DNA from: Candidatus Thiodiazotropha endolucinida
GTDB lineage: Bacteria; Pseudomonadota; Gammaproteobacteria; Chromatiales; Chromatiaceae
Reading direction: 5' to 3'
DNA: 64,000 bases
Assembly (NCBI RefSeq): GCF_001715975.1
Contig: NZ_MARB01000008.1
Location: 62,001 to 126,000, forward strand
The translations under genes were made by a program, and so were the position numbers. Of this stretch, positions 25,931-35,147 are shown in pieces. The notes beneath the pieces are model-generated. The model worked only from the letters and a program-made list of their open reading frames with translations. It did no database searches and had not been told where the DNA came from. Numbering within the stretch: position 1 is the stretch's first letter; each line of letters begins with the position of its first letter.

Positions 25931-25959
25931 TTGGCAAGCGGTTTGCGGCAAGGTATAGT
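25931..25959 (+). promoter_or_regulatory. Sigma70 promoter of the glycine riboswitch-gcv transcript
   Basis: TTGGCA (25931-25936) and TATAGT (25954-25959) are separated by exactly 17 bases, close to consensus at both elements. A start near 25966 would begin the RNA just before the first glycine aptamer. Confidence 0.75.
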
Positions 25960-25971
25960 CGTCATCTCGAT

Positions 25972-26236
25972 CCACCCCCGTGGGAGAGGCCGGCCCAAGC
26001 CGGCGCCGAAGGCGCAATCCCGCCCGGAATCGCTCAGGCAAAAGGACCGTGGGGGGAAGTCACCCTGTAAAGGTCAACCAACGGGGGATTTAGGTCGACT
26101 CTGGAGAGCGGTGTGACAACACCCACCGAAGGGGCAGGCGCTCAATAGTACTGTTTGGACAGGCGGTAATTAGTGATTATCATTATGCCGAACCAGACAA
26201 CAGCAGCGCCAAACTCTCAGGTTTTGGACAGAGGGG
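25972..26236 (+). promoter_or_regulatory. Tandem glycine riboswitch
   Basis: Two glycine aptamers in series. Aptamer 1 (about 25972-26056) has GGGAGAGG, GCCGAAGGCGCAA and GCTCAGGCAAAAGGACC closed by a CCCCC/GGGGG P1 stem. Aptamer 2 (about 26097-26236) has TCTGGAGAGC, ACCGAAGGGGCAG, an enlarged P3 of roughly 75 bases, AAACTCTCAGG and TTTTGGACAGAGG. The right P1 arm of aptamer 2 shares bases with the left arm of the following terminator. Glycine binding would therefore be expected to block the terminator and turn on gcvT, as in known glycine ON switches. The gene it controls, glycine cleavage T protein, is the classic target. Confidence 0.94.
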
Positions 26237-26273
26237 CGGCGCGGATGGGTATTCATCCGCGCCGCCCCTTTTT
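26233..26273 (+). terminator. Riboswitch expression-platform terminator
   Basis: A perfect 15-pair GC-rich stem (26233-26247 with 26254-26268; GGGGCGGCGCGGATG and its complement) with a 6-base loop, followed by five Ts. It overlaps the 3' side of aptamer 2 by about four bases and ends 23 bases before the gcvT start codon. Confidence 0.92.
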
Positions 26274-26296
26274 ACGTTTTGGACCCGGAGATGGCG

Positions 26297-27388
26297 ATGA
26301 CTAAGCAGACTGTACTTTACGATACGCATCAGGCAATGGGGGCCCGACTGGTACCTTTCGGCGGTTGGGATATGCCTTTGCACTATGGTTCCCAATTGGA
26401 GGAGCATCATCAAGTGCGGCGTGATGCGGGTATGTTCGATGTATCGCATATGACGGTGGTCGATATCAAAGGCGACGGTGTCAAACCTCTTTTACGCTAT
26501 CTGTTGGCCAACGATGTGGATAAGCTGAAGCAAAAGGGCAAGGCCCTCTACACCTGTATGCTCAACGAAACGGGTGGCGTGGTGGATGATCTTATCGTCT
26601 ACTATCTGCATGACAGCTGGTATCGCCTGGTGGTGAATGCAGGCACCACAGAGAAGGACCTGGCATGGTTGGCACAGAAATCCGAAACTTACGATGTGAA
26701 CATCACACCTCGTCGTGATCTCGCCATGATTGCAGTACAGGGTCCCAATGCACGATCAAAAGCGCTGCCACTGATGTCTGACATTCTGTGTCAGGCTGGC
26801 GCTGACTTGAAACCATTCAATGCGGTTAGCGATGGCGATTGGTTCCTGGCCCGAACCGGTTATACCGGTGAAGACGGTTTTGAGATCATGCTGCCAGGTG
26901 ATCAGGCGGCATCCTTTTGGCGGCAATTGCACGATGCAGGTGTTGAACCCTGTGGGCTGGGTGCTCGGGACACACTGCGTCTGGAAGCAGGTATGAATCT
27001 ATATGGCTCCGACATGGACGAGGAGACCTCGCCCCTGGAATCCGGGCTCGGCTGGACCATCGCCTGGGACCCGTCGGAACGCGATTTTGTCGGCAGATCA
27101 GTGCTGGAGCGACAGCGCAATGATCCAAATAGGCGGCGTTTCATCGGTTTGGTATTGACCGGACGCGGGGTGCTGCGTAACCATTTGAAACTGTACGATG
27201 CCGAGAGGGAGGTTGGTGAGATCACCTCCGGTGGATTTGCCCCGACATTGGAGCGATCCATCGCTTTCGCCCGGGTCCTGCCCGATATCGGTGAGACCTG
27301 CGAGGTTGAAATGCGTGGAAAACGGCTCAAGGCGCAAGTGGTCAAACCTCCGTTTGTACGCAACGGCAAGGCCGTCATCGACTTATAA
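26297..27388 (+). CDS. gcvT: Glycine cleavage system T protein (aminomethyltransferase)
   Basis: GcvT takes the aminomethyl group from lipoylated GcvH and, with tetrahydrofolate, releases ammonia and 5,10-methylene-THF. The 363-residue protein has [30 protein letters not shown] with the catalytic aspartate region, and [12 protein letters not shown] in the folate-binding part. ATG 26297 is selected because GGAG (26287-26290) lies 6 bases upstream; an earlier ATG at 26291 touches that site. It is the first gene after the glycine riboswitch. Confidence 0.97.
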   Translation: MTKQTVLYDTHQAMGARLVPFGGWDMPLHYGSQLEEHHQVRRDAGMFDVSHMTVVDIKGDGVKPLLRYLLANDVDKLKQKGKALYTCMLNETGGVVDDLIVYYLHDSWYRLVVNAGTTEKDLAWLAQKSETYDVNITPRRDLAMIAVQGPNARSKALPLMSDILCQAGADLKPFNAVSDGDWFLARTGYTGEDGFEIMLPGDQAASFWRQLHDAGVEPCGLGARDTLRLEAGMNLYGSDMDEETSPLESGLGWTIAWDPSERDFVGRSVLERQRNDPNRRRFIGLVLTGRGVLRNHLKLYDAEREVGEITSGGFAPTLERSIAFARVLPDIGETCEVEMRGKRLKAQVVKPPFVRNGKAVIDL

Positions 27389-27447
27389 TCCGGAATGCAA
27401 TTAACCTCGGGTTGAATCTGTAACTAATCTTCTTGAAGGTAAGAAAT

Positions 27448-27840
27448 ATGAGCAATACACCTACTGACAGACGCTACGCCAAATCCCACGAATGGATTAA
27501 AGATGAAGGCGATGGCAGTTATACCATCGGTATCACAGCCCATGCACAAGAGCTGCTGGGTGATCTTGTTTTTGTCGATCTGCCTGAAGTGGGCTCCCAG
27601 GTCGAGGCCGGCGGTGACTGTGCGGTCGTTGAATCGGTTAAGGCCGCTTCCGATGTCTATAGCCCGGTAACGGGCGAGGTCATCGCTATCAATGAAGCCC
27701 TCGATGGGGCACCTGAAACCATCAATGAAGATGCCTACGGTAGCGGTTGGATGTTCAAGGTGAAAGTAACGGACAGCGGCAGTATGGGTGAGCTTCTCGA
27801 TGCCGATGGTTATGATGCAGTGATCGCCGAAGAGGAGTGA
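27448..27840 (+). CDS. gcvH: Glycine cleavage system H protein
   Basis: GcvH carries the lipoyl arm that shuttles the aminomethyl group between the P, T and L proteins. The 130-residue protein has the lipoylation site [13 protein letters not shown] with the acceptor lysine at position 65, and the typical start [11 protein letters not shown] 27448 has AAGG (27436-27439) 8 bases upstream. It follows gcvT by 59 bases. Lipoate would be supplied by lipB/lipA at 53.5-55.1 kb. A MITE-like element separates it from gcvPA. Confidence 0.97.
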   Translation: MSNTPTDRRYAKSHEWIKDEGDGSYTIGITAHAQELLGDLVFVDLPEVGSQVEAGGDCAVVESVKAASDVYSPVTGEVIAINEALDGAPETINEDAYGSGWMFKVKVTDSGSMGELLDADGYDAVIAEEE

Positions 27841-27904
27841 TACAGGGTTTGTATCGATCATCTCTGCTGCGAGTCGTGGACTCGCCGGCAGATTGAGATA
27901 TGTT

Positions 27905-28172
27905 TAGGGCCTGTTAACACTCATCCAATCGGCCCTGTTGCCCCTGAAAAAGCGCCAATCAAGGCGCGAGGAGAGAAGTTTGGTTATTCCAAATGAACAA
28001 CGAGCAACGCGGAGTGGCGCTTTTTCAGGTGCACCCCAAGGGCTGGGGCTATTTTTTCGCCCAGCGGCGTTATCATTCGCTCATGTAGAAAAACTACACA
28101 TCGCTCATTCTGCCTTGCTGGACGAAAAAATAGTCCCAGCAGGGTCGATTGGATGAGTGTTAACAGGCCCTA
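27905..28172 (-). mobile_element. MITE-like element, copy 2, inside the gcv locus
   Basis: A 268-base non-coding element with perfect 27-base terminal inverted repeats (27905-27931 and 28146-28172, beginning TAGGGCCTGTTAACAC); similarity continues inward with two mismatches. It also has an internal 15-base inverted repeat, CCTGAAAAAGCGCCA at 27943-27957 and its complement at 28015-28029. A smaller hairpin is formed by ATGTAG and CTACAT. It is the same family as 21178-21474 in reverse orientation. It lies between gcvH and gcvPA, so transcription of gcvPA must cross it or start within or after it. Confidence 0.88.
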
Positions 28173-28187
28173 GCAGACGAGACAGCT

Positions 28188-29585
28188 ATGCCATTCATCC
28201 CCCACACAGAAGAAGATATTCAAGAGATGCTGACTGCCATCGGGGTCGAGCATATCGAGGCGTTGTTTGATGAGATACCCAAGGAGCTGCGCTGCGGAGA
28301 GCTGAATGCGATACCAGCAGGTATATCGGAAATGGAGCTCTCCCGGCTGATGCAGGCGCGGGCCCGTACCGATGGGCAGCCCCTCTGTTTCATTGGGGCG
28401 GGTGCCTACGATCACCACATACCGGCGGCGGTCTGGGAGTTGACTACCCGGGGCGAGTTCTATACCGCCTATACGCCTTATCAGGCAGAGGCGAGCCAGG
28501 GAACTTTGCAACTGCTGTATGAATATCAGTCGATGATGACGGCAATAACCGGTATGGATGTCTCAAATGCATCGCTCTATGATGGCGCTTCAGCCCTGGC
28601 TGAAGCGGTTTTAATGGCAGTCAGAGCGAATCGCAAATCAAAGTCAAAACGCATTCTTGTCCCTCACAACCTGCATCCAGCCTATCGCAAGGTAACCCGT
28701 ACGATAGTACGAAACCAGCAGATTGAGTTGGTTGAGGTGGCATATAACAGTGAGAGTGGCGAAATCGATAAACAGGAACTGGAGCGCTATAGTGGTGAGG
28801 ACTATGCCGCGTTGGTCATCCCGCAACCTAACTTCTTCGGTGTGCTGGAGGCGGTCGACGAGTTGACGGATTGGGCGCACGCAAACGGTATGTTGGCGAT
28901 CGCAGTGGTTAATCCCCTCGCCATGACCGTTTTGAAACCGGCTGGAGAGTGGGGCGAGCAGGGCGCGGATATCTGTTGTGGAGAGGGGCAGCCGCTGGGT
29001 GCGCCATTGTCTTCCGGGGGACCCTATTTCGGGTTCCTTTGCTGCACGCAAAAACTGGTGCGTCAGATGCCCGGCCGTATTATCGGTAAGACAGTGGATA
29101 TGGATGGAAAACCCGGCTACGCTCTCACACTGCAGGCGAGGGAGCAGCATATTCGGCGTTCAAAGGCGACTTCCAACATCTGTACCAACCAGGGCTTGAT
29201 GGTAACCGCCGCCACCATCCACATGACCCTCATGGGTAGCGAGGGTCTACAGCGTGTGGCAGGCGCAAGTCACGCCAATACCGATAAGCTGACTCAGGCA
29301 CTGACATCACTGCACGGTGTCGAGAGCGTGTTTAATGGCGCAGTCTTTCATGAACGAGTGGTGCGCCTGCCGATTGCCGCAAAGAAGGTACTGCGCGCGC
29401 TGGCGGCACATAGTGTATTGGGTGGATTTGACCTCAGTGATGATTATCCCGAGTTGGGCGATGCGATTTTGGTATGCGCTACTGAGTTAAGAACCGACAG
29501 TGATTTGGAAAACTATCGGAGCAAGCTGGAACGGGTGATCGCATCCCAGGTGGAGACCCCCTGTCAGCTGAAACCCGATTGGTAA
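28188..29585 (+). CDS. gcvPA: Glycine dehydrogenase (decarboxylating) subunit 1
   Basis: The N-terminal half of glycine decarboxylase (P protein) in its two-subunit form, which with GcvPB releases CO2 from glycine and loads GcvH. The 465-residue protein starts [15 protein letters not shown], typical of the family, and includes [30 protein letters not shown] and the [10 protein letters not shown] segment. It lacks the PLP lysine, as expected for this subunit. ATG 28188 is 16 bases after the MITE-like element, whose DNA therefore forms its whole upstream region. gcvPB begins 10 bases after its end. Confidence 0.96.
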   Translation: MPFIPHTEEDIQEMLTAIGVEHIEALFDEIPKELRCGELNAIPAGISEMELSRLMQARARTDGQPLCFIGAGAYDHHIPAAVWELTTRGEFYTAYTPYQAEASQGTLQLLYEYQSMMTAITGMDVSNASLYDGASALAEAVLMAVRANRKSKSKRILVPHNLHPAYRKVTRTIVRNQQIELVEVAYNSESGEIDKQELERYSGEDYAALVIPQPNFFGVLEAVDELTDWAHANGMLAIAVVNPLAMTVLKPAGEWGEQGADICCGEGQPLGAPLSSGGPYFGFLCCTQKLVRQMPGRIIGKTVDMDGKPGYALTLQAREQHIRRSKATSNICTNQGLMVTAATIHMTLMGSEGLQRVAGASHANTDKLTQALTSLHGVESVFNGAVFHERVVRLPIAAKKVLRALAAHSVLGGFDLSDDYPELGDAILVCATELRTDSDLENYRSKLERVIASQVETPCQLKPDW

Positions 29586-29595
29586 TGGTGGCGAT

Positions 29596-31044
29596 ATGAT
29601 ATACGAACATTCACGAAAGGGGCGTCGGGCGACAGCACAGGCACCACGGGAGCAGGCTGAGCTGTCAGGTATCCCGTCAGCATTGCGGCGTGAAACACAG
29701 CCACGCCTGCCGGAAGTTTCCGAGATGCAGGCGGTACGCCATTTTACCCGTCTGTCACAGAAGAATTTCTCAATCGATACCCATTTCTATCCGTTGGGTT
29801 CATGCACCATGAAATACAATCCGCGGGCCTGCAATACTTTGGCAAGCCTGCCCGGGCTGATCGGCAGACACCCTTTGGCGCCCGCGACGCACAGCCAGGG
29901 TTTCATGGCCTGTCTTTATGAGCTGCAGGAGATACTCAAAACCGTAACCGGTATGCATGCGGTCTCCCTGACCCCTGCCGCAGGTGCTCAGGGCGAGTTT
30001 GCCGGTGTTGCAATGATTCGTGCTTACCATGATGCCAGAGGCGATACGGAGCGCAGCGAGATATTGGTGCCGGATGCGGCCCATGGCACCAATCCGGCCT
30101 CGGCAGTGATGTGTGGTTATAAGACCAGGGAGATACCCACCGGTGCCGACGGGGATATCGATGTGGATGCGTTGAAGTTGGCACTGGGCCCCCAGACCGC
30201 CGGCATAATGTTGACCAATCCATCCACCGTGGGTGTATTCGAGCGGCGTATCAAGGAGATTGCGGAGCTGGTACATGCCGCGGGCGGCCTGCTCTATTAC
30301 GATGGCGCCAATCTGAATGCAATTCTTGGCAAGGTCAGGCCGGGTGATATGGGATTCGACGTCATTCACATGAATCTGCACAAGACCTTTTCCACTCCAC
30401 ATGGCGGAGGTGGCCCGGGTGCGGGCCCGGTGGGGGTCAGTCAACGTCTCGAACCCTACCTGCCGGTACCTATGGTCGATTTGGACGGTGGTGACTACCG
30501 CTGGCTGACGGAAAAGGACAGACCCGCATCCATAGGCCGTCTTTCCGCATTCGCTGGAAATGCCGGGGTGTTACTGCGCGCCTATGTCTATGCCCGCCTG
30601 TTGGGACGCGAAGGGATGCACCGGGTTGCGGAGTTTTCCACACTCAACGCCAACTATCTGCTCAAGCGTTTAATGGAGGCAGGCTTCGATGCCGCCTACC
30701 CCGAGCGTCGCGCCAGTCATGAATTCATTCTTACCCTGAAGCGGCAAGCCAAGGAGTTGGGGGTCAATACCATGGATTTCGCCAAACGCATGCTTGACTA
30801 TGGCGTGCATGCCCCAACCACCTATTTTCCCTTGTTGGTCCCGGAGTGTCTGTTGGTGGAACCCACAGAGAGCGAAGCGAAGGAGGAGCTTGATAGCTTC
30901 GTTGAAATCATGACGAGCATCAAGCAGGAGGCTGAAACCCAACCCGAGCTTGTCATACAAGCGCCCCACAGCATGCCGGTAAGGCGGCTCGACGACGTGC
31001 GTGCTGCGCGGGAACTCGACCTCGCCTGGAGAGGAGATGAATAG
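29596..31044 (+). CDS. gcvPB: Glycine dehydrogenase (decarboxylating) subunit 2
   Basis: The PLP-binding C-terminal half of the two-part P protein, 482 residues. The cofactor lysine is K263 in [20 protein letters not shown]. Other family motifs are [16 protein letters not shown]-like sequence near 55-72 and [13 protein letters not shown]. Two-subunit P protein is found in many bacteria, whereas E. coli has one fused GcvP. It ends the glycine cleavage cluster gcvT-gcvH-gcvPA-gcvPB. The L protein gene is not in the window. A short CCGCAC/GTGCGG hairpin without a T-run lies downstream at 31111-31126. Confidence 0.97.
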   Translation: MIYEHSRKGRRATAQAPREQAELSGIPSALRRETQPRLPEVSEMQAVRHFTRLSQKNFSIDTHFYPLGSCTMKYNPRACNTLASLPGLIGRHPLAPATHSQGFMACLYELQEILKTVTGMHAVSLTPAAGAQGEFAGVAMIRAYHDARGDTERSEILVPDAAHGTNPASAVMCGYKTREIPTGADGDIDVDALKLALGPQTAGIMLTNPSTVGVFERRIKEIAELVHAAGGLLYYDGANLNAILGKVRPGDMGFDVIHMNLHKTFSTPHGGGGPGAGPVGVSQRLEPYLPVPMVDLDGGDYRWLTEKDRPASIGRLSAFAGNAGVLLRAYVYARLLGREGMHRVAEFSTLNANYLLKRLMEAGFDAAYPERRASHEFILTLKRQAKELGVNTMDFAKRMLDYGVHAPTTYFPLLVPECLLVEPTESEAKEELDSFVEIMTSIKQEAETQPELVIQAPHSMPVRRLDDVRAARELDLAWRGDE

Positions 31045-31073
31045 ACGTTCAGTAATCGGATTGATTTGTTTGT

Positions 31074-31091
31074 CCGCAAATGAACGCGAAT
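31074..31091 (+). repeat. CCGCAAATGAACGCGAAT dispersed repeat
   Basis: This 18-base string downstream of gcvPB matches the arms of the inverted repeat at 34778-34993 (CCGCAAATGGGCGCGAAT and CCGCGAATGGACGCGAAT). It is one member of a short intergenic repeat family. No function is evident. Confidence 0.6.
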
Positions 31092-31292
31092 TAATGCTCA
31101 ATCAACGTTTCCGCACTGCCGTGCGGGATCGAGCGTCGAGATAGATTCAAGCTTGAGTAATCCGTATATTGACAGTGCTGAGCTGTCATCTGTCCTGGAT
31201 AAACTACAGCGCTGGTGTGTAAGGTTTAAATGTCGCTTTACACTCACGCTTCATTCGTTTTATAAAAAAACCAATATCGGCAAGGAGTAATC

Positions 31293-32228
31293 ATGTCGGC
31301 CTTGATCTGTGGTTCTTTCGCCTTCGATACCATTATGGTCTTTCATGACCATTTCAAGCATCATATCCTGCCGGAACAGGTGCATATCCTGAACGTCTCC
31401 TTTCTGGTGCCTGACATGCGAAGGGAGTTTGGAGGGTGCGCCGGAAATATTGCCTACAATCTGAAAATGCTCGGTGGCGAGGGTAAACCCGCGGGTACCG
31501 TGGGTGACGATTTCGCCCCCTACGCAAAATGGATGGATGAGTGTGGTATCAGTCGTGAGCAGGTGTTGGAAGTGCCCGGTAACTATACTGCACAGGCCTA
31601 TATCACCACAGACAAGGATGATAACCAGATTACCGCCTTTCATCCGGGAGCGATGAACCAGGCCCACCAAATAGATGTCTCAACGATCGATGGTTGTACG
31701 CTGGGTATGGTATCGCCGGATGGCCGGCAGGGTATGATTGAACATGCCACGCAATTTGCCGAGAAAGGCGTGCCGTTTATATTTGACCCCGGTCAAGGCA
31801 TGCCCATGTTCGACGGCGATAGTCTGATGACCTTCACCGAACAGGCCAGTTGGCTTGCCTTCAACGATTATGAAGCGATGTTAATGCAGGAGCGTACCGG
31901 AAAAAGCCTGAGACAACTGGCGCAGATGGTGGAGGCGATTATCGTAACCCGTGGCGGAGAGGGTTCTGAAATCATCACCGAGGATAAGATCTATTCTATC
32001 CCTGCTGCACCGGTGAAGGCGGTGGTTGATCCGACCGGCTGTGGCGATGCTTACCGTGCTGGTGTGTTATACGGTCTGATGAATGAGATGGACTGGGAGA
32101 CAACCGGCCGAATCGCTACATTGATGGGCGCGATCAAGGTCGAGCAGGCGGGTACACAGAATCATTTTGTATCGCCGGATGAGATTGGCCATCGCTTCGA
32201 GAAGGCCTTTGATTATAAGTTTAAATAG
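31293..32228 (+). CDS. PfkB-family carbohydrate/nucleoside kinase, adenosine kinase-like
   Basis: A 311-residue ribokinase-fold kinase. The N-terminus is SALICGSFAFDTIMVF and the substrate-binding glycine loop is FGGCAGNIAYNLKMLGG. The C-terminal PfkB signature DPTGCGDAYRAGVLYGL contains the catalytic aspartate and anion hole. Short adenosine-kinase-like proteins of this kind are often annotated as adenosine or sugar kinases; the substrate is not certain. It starts 248 bases after gcvPB and is followed 9 bases later by moaB. Confidence 0.82.
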   Translation: MSALICGSFAFDTIMVFHDHFKHHILPEQVHILNVSFLVPDMRREFGGCAGNIAYNLKMLGGEGKPAGTVGDDFAPYAKWMDECGISREQVLEVPGNYTAQAYITTDKDDNQITAFHPGAMNQAHQIDVSTIDGCTLGMVSPDGRQGMIEHATQFAEKGVPFIFDPGQGMPMFDGDSLMTFTEQASWLAFNDYEAMLMQERTGKSLRQLAQMVEAIIVTRGGEGSEIITEDKIYSIPAAPVKAVVDPTGCGDAYRAGVLYGLMNEMDWETTGRIATLMGAIKVEQAGTQNHFVSPDEIGHRFEKAFDYKFK

Positions 32229-32237
32229 AGAAAAGCT

Positions 32238-32768
32238 ATGTCCGGACATTTTACAGAGAGCGATTTCGTACCCCTTAATCTTGCAATACTGACAGTATCG
32301 GACAGCCGTACGGAAGAGACTGACAAGTCAGGTCAGACCCTAAGGGAAAGGGCCTTGGATACAGGCCATCAGGTGGTTGACAAGCGAATCGTGCCGGACG
32401 ATGTTTATCAGATGCGCGCGGTGGTTTCAGCCTGGATAGCCGACTCGGATGTGCATGTGATCATATCCACCGGGGGTACCGGCATTACCGGGCGCGACAG
32501 CACCCCGGAAGCACTACAGCCACTGTTTGATAAATCCATCGAGGGATTCGGTGAACTCTATCGTGCAATCTCCCTGGAGGAGATCGGCAGCTCCTCGATG
32601 CAGTCCAGGGCGATTGCCGGTCTGGCCAACGGCACACTGATTTTTTGCCTGCCCGGATCCACCGGGGCTTGCCGCACAGGGTGGGATAAAATCTTGAAAT
32701 CCCAGCTGGACATACGTACCCGGCCTTGTAATTTCGCACAAATGTTTCCCCGCCTGTTGGAGAGTTAA
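32238..32768 (+). CDS. moaB: Molybdenum cofactor biosynthesis protein B
   Basis: MoaB belongs to the MogA/MoaB fold that binds molybdopterin and may adenylylate it before molybdenum insertion. This 176-residue protein has [11 protein letters not shown] at the start, the molybdopterin-binding [12 protein letters not shown] and [15 protein letters not shown] near the end. Length and the [11 protein letters not shown] region fit E. coli MoaB. It heads the run moaB-moeA-moaD-moaE with a 1-base gap to moeA. moaA and moaC, needed for the first step, are not in the window. Confidence 0.95.
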   Translation: MSGHFTESDFVPLNLAILTVSDSRTEETDKSGQTLRERALDTGHQVVDKRIVPDDVYQMRAVVSAWIADSDVHVIISTGGTGITGRDSTPEALQPLFDKSIEGFGELYRAISLEEIGSSSMQSRAIAGLANGTLIFCLPGSTGACRTGWDKILKSQLDIRTRPCNFAQMFPRLLES

Positions 32769-32769
32769 G

Positions 32770-34008
32770 ATGGGTGATTGCGATAGCCATCAAGCTCAGC
32801 TGAAACCGGTCGATGAGGCACTGGCCTTCCTGCTCGATCAGGTCAAACCCATTACGCAACATAAGACACTGGCCCTGGATGAGTCTTTGGGGCGTGTACT
32901 GGCGGCGCCGGTTAAAAGCCAGGTCGACGTTCCACCCTGGGATAACAGCGCCATGGACGGTTTTGCGGTCAACAGCAATGATCTGCAAAGTGATGAGGTC
33001 AGGCTGCGTGTCGCTCAACGCATACCCGCCGGATCGGTGGGGACGTTCCTCGAACCCGGGACTGCGGCGCGCATATTTACCGGTGCACCGGTGCCTGAGA
33101 ACGCCGATGCCGTGGTCATACAGGAGGTTTGCAGGATCGACGGCGAGGAGGTCGTGATCATGGAAAGTCCTGCAATAGGCGCCAATATCCGTAAAGCGGG
33201 AGAGGATATTCTGCAGGGCGAGGAGATATTGCTGGCGGGTATCAAACTTGATGCGCAGCACCTGGGATTGGCCGCTTCGGTGGGGGTGGCGGAGTTGTCG
33301 GTATTTCGTCGGCTGAAAGTGGCGGTCTTTTCAAGTGGCGATGAGCTGGTGATGCCCGGAGAAGAGTTGAAGGCCGGGCAGATTTACAACTCCAACCAGT
33401 TTACCTTGAGCGGTATGTTACAAAGATTGGGCTGTGAAGTGATTCAACTTGGGATTGTGGAAGACACGTTCGAGGCGACGTGCGATGCCCTCTCCCGTGC
33501 CGCCGAGGAGGCTGACCTGGTATTGGCGTCGGGTGGTGTTTCCGTGGGGGAGGAGGATCATGTCAAGCCCGCGGTGGAGCGGCTGGGCTCACTGGAACTC
33601 TGGAAAATCGCCTCCCGACCCGGCAAACCGCTGGCGTTCGGTTATATTGGGGAGACGCCTTTTATGGGTGCGCCGGGGAATCCGGTCTCGCTTTTTGTCA
33701 CCTTCTCCCTCTTCGCCAGGCCGTTCATTCTGCGTATGCAGGGACTATCCGGTGAAGTCCGTCCCAAACCTGTCGCTGTCATTGCCGGATTCGAGAAGGA
33801 CGCCACCGACAAGCGTCAGGAGTACGCCCGCGGACGTCTGGAGCTGAACGGGCAAGGGCAGGCGGTCGTCAAACTCTACCCCAATCGTTCGTCCGGTGTA
33901 TTAAGCTCCGTAGTGTGGGCAAACGGACTTGCCGTATTACCACCGCTTACCGCCATTAAGCCGGGAGATCCTGTGGATTTCATACCCTACAATGAGTTGA
34001 TGACATGA
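32770..34008 (+). CDS. moeA: Molybdopterin molybdotransferase MoeA
   Basis: MoeA inserts molybdenum into adenylylated molybdopterin to form active cofactor. The 412-residue protein equals E. coli MoeA in length. Motifs include DVPPWDNSAMDGFAV near 55, RIFTGAPVPENADAVV, AVFSSGDEL, LASGGVSVGEEDHVK and FMGAPGNPVS, covering the four MoeA domains. It overlaps the moaD start by 4 bases (ATGA), so the two are translationally coupled. Confidence 0.96.
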   Translation: MGDCDSHQAQLKPVDEALAFLLDQVKPITQHKTLALDESLGRVLAAPVKSQVDVPPWDNSAMDGFAVNSNDLQSDEVRLRVAQRIPAGSVGTFLEPGTAARIFTGAPVPENADAVVIQEVCRIDGEEVVIMESPAIGANIRKAGEDILQGEEILLAGIKLDAQHLGLAASVGVAELSVFRRLKVAVFSSGDELVMPGEELKAGQIYNSNQFTLSGMLQRLGCEVIQLGIVEDTFEATCDALSRAAEEADLVLASGGVSVGEEDHVKPAVERLGSLELWKIASRPGKPLAFGYIGETPFMGAPGNPVSLFVTFSLFARPFILRMQGLSGEVRPKPVAVIAGFEKDATDKRQEYARGRLELNGQGQAVVKLYPNRSSGVLSSVVWANGLAVLPPLTAIKPGDPVDFIPYNELMT

Positions 34009-34256
34009 TACAGATCCTCTTTTTTGCCCGATTCCGCGAGGAACTCGGTGTTGCGTCCGAGCAGCTCGAGTTGGACGGCCTATCCTCCATTGGCGATCTT
34101 CTTGAGGCCTTGTGCGGACGCGGAGATGCGTGGGCCCGACTCTTCGCCGAGGATCAAAGGGTGATGATGGCGGTCAACCAAGAGCTGGCCGACAGAAATA
34201 CAATCCTGAAGGCCGGTGACGAGGTTGCTTTTTTTCCGCCTGTGACCGGAGGTTGA
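34005..34256 (+). CDS. moaD: Molybdopterin synthase sulfur carrier subunit
   Basis: MoaD is a ubiquitin-fold sulfur carrier. Its C-terminal glycine is thiocarboxylated and donates sulfur to the molybdopterin precursor within the MoaD-MoaE synthase. The 83-residue protein ends with the required Gly-Gly (FFPPVTGG) and starts MIQILFFARFREEL, typical of the family. It overlaps the end of moeA and is followed 3 bases later by moaE. Confidence 0.96.
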   Translation: MIQILFFARFREELGVASEQLELDGLSSIGDLLEALCGRGDAWARLFAEDQRVMMAVNQELADRNTILKAGDEVAFFPPVTGG

Positions 34257-34259
34257 AGG

Positions 34260-34721
34260 TTGAATAGCGTGTCCATACAGGCTGATCCTCTTGATCCCAA
34301 TCACGAGGTGGATCTGTTGCGCGGTAATGATCCCTCCATTGGTGCAGTCGTGACATTCATCGGCCTGATGCGAGACATCAACGAGGGTGACAGGGTGGAA
34401 GGGCTGTACCTCGAACATTATCCGGGTATGACAGAACGTGCCCTGCAAAAGATTGTGGATGAGGCGAACAACCGCTGGGAGATCCAGCATTGCCGTGTGG
34501 TTCACCGCGTAGGCGCCTTGTCGCCCACCGAACCCATCGTGCTGGTGGCGGTAGCGAGCCGCCATCGCAAAGAGGCCTTCCTGGCCTGTGAATTCATTAT
34601 CGACTATTTAAAGACCAAGGCGCCGTTCTGGAAGAAGGAGACCACAGCGGAAGGGGAGCGTTGGGTGGATGCAAGAGAGAGTGACGATACGGCTACCCTG
34701 CAGTGGCAAAAAGACGACTAG
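34260..34721 (+). CDS. moaE: Molybdopterin synthase catalytic subunit
   Basis: MoaE binds precursor Z and, with two MoaD, adds the dithiolene sulfurs. The 153-residue protein has GAVVTFIGLMRD, LEHYPGMTERAL and the catalytic lysine region KTKAPFWKKE, all intact. TTG 34260 is taken as start because GGAGG (34248-34252) is 7 bases upstream; the alternative GTG 34269 has GAAGG (34255-34259) in front, so either is possible. It closes the molybdenum cofactor run. Confidence 0.95.
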   Translation: MNSVSIQADPLDPNHEVDLLRGNDPSIGAVVTFIGLMRDINEGDRVEGLYLEHYPGMTERALQKIVDEANNRWEIQHCRVVHRVGALSPTEPIVLVAVASRHRKEAFLACEFIIDYLKTKAPFWKKETTAEGERWVDARESDDTATLQWQKDD

Positions 34722-34777
34722 TCAGAGGCTTGAACAAACAACAATTACAGTCAAATCATCAAAAGCTATTGATTTGG

Positions 34778-34993
34778 CCGCAAATGGGCGCGAATCACAG
34801 CAAACTAAGACAAATGGCATGACAATGTACATGTCCACCGCATAGTGCATTACCAAGCCAAAGGTCTCTGCAGACAAGACAGCGGTCGTAAGAATTAATC
34901 ATATAATAGCGCTCGATCTGCGCATCATTGAAGACCCCTTCTCACGTTAATGACGGTTTGCGTTTATCTGCGGTGATTCGCGTCCATTCGCGG
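34778..34993. repeat. Inverted pair of CGCGAAT-type repeats
   Basis: Arms 34778-34808 and 34963-34993 are about 80% complementary (CCGCAAATGGGCGCGAATCA and CCGCGAATGGACGCGAATCA on opposite strands). They frame about 155 bases with no gene. The whole gap 34722-35147 between moaE and the convergent XRE gene holds only this pair and the hairpin at 35111. A third copy is at 31074. Confidence 0.65.
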
Positions 34994-35110
34994 CTTGTCT
35001 TTCCACGGTTTTCCGCATGATAAAAAAGGAAGTATTAAGAAGGAAAAGGGTGAGTCTGAGCAGAACTGGTCGTATGCTTGTTGGTAACTCGGTTGATGGG
35101 GGGATTGTCA

Positions 35111-35136
35111 ACCGGGATGCGCGGGTGCATCCCGGT
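35111..35136 (-). terminator. Hairpin downstream of the XRE regulator
   Basis: A perfect 10-pair stem, ACCGGGATGC with GCATCCCGGT and a 6-base loop, lies 11 bases after the stop of the minus-strand regulator. No T-run follows on either strand, so it may slow polymerase or protect the 3' end rather than be a full intrinsic terminator. Confidence 0.45.
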
Positions 35137-35147
35137 TCGAAGTTGAG

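Noticed and set aside
31111-31126. CCGCAC/GTGCGG hairpin after gcvPB as a terminator
   Set aside because: Only 6 pairs and no T-run.
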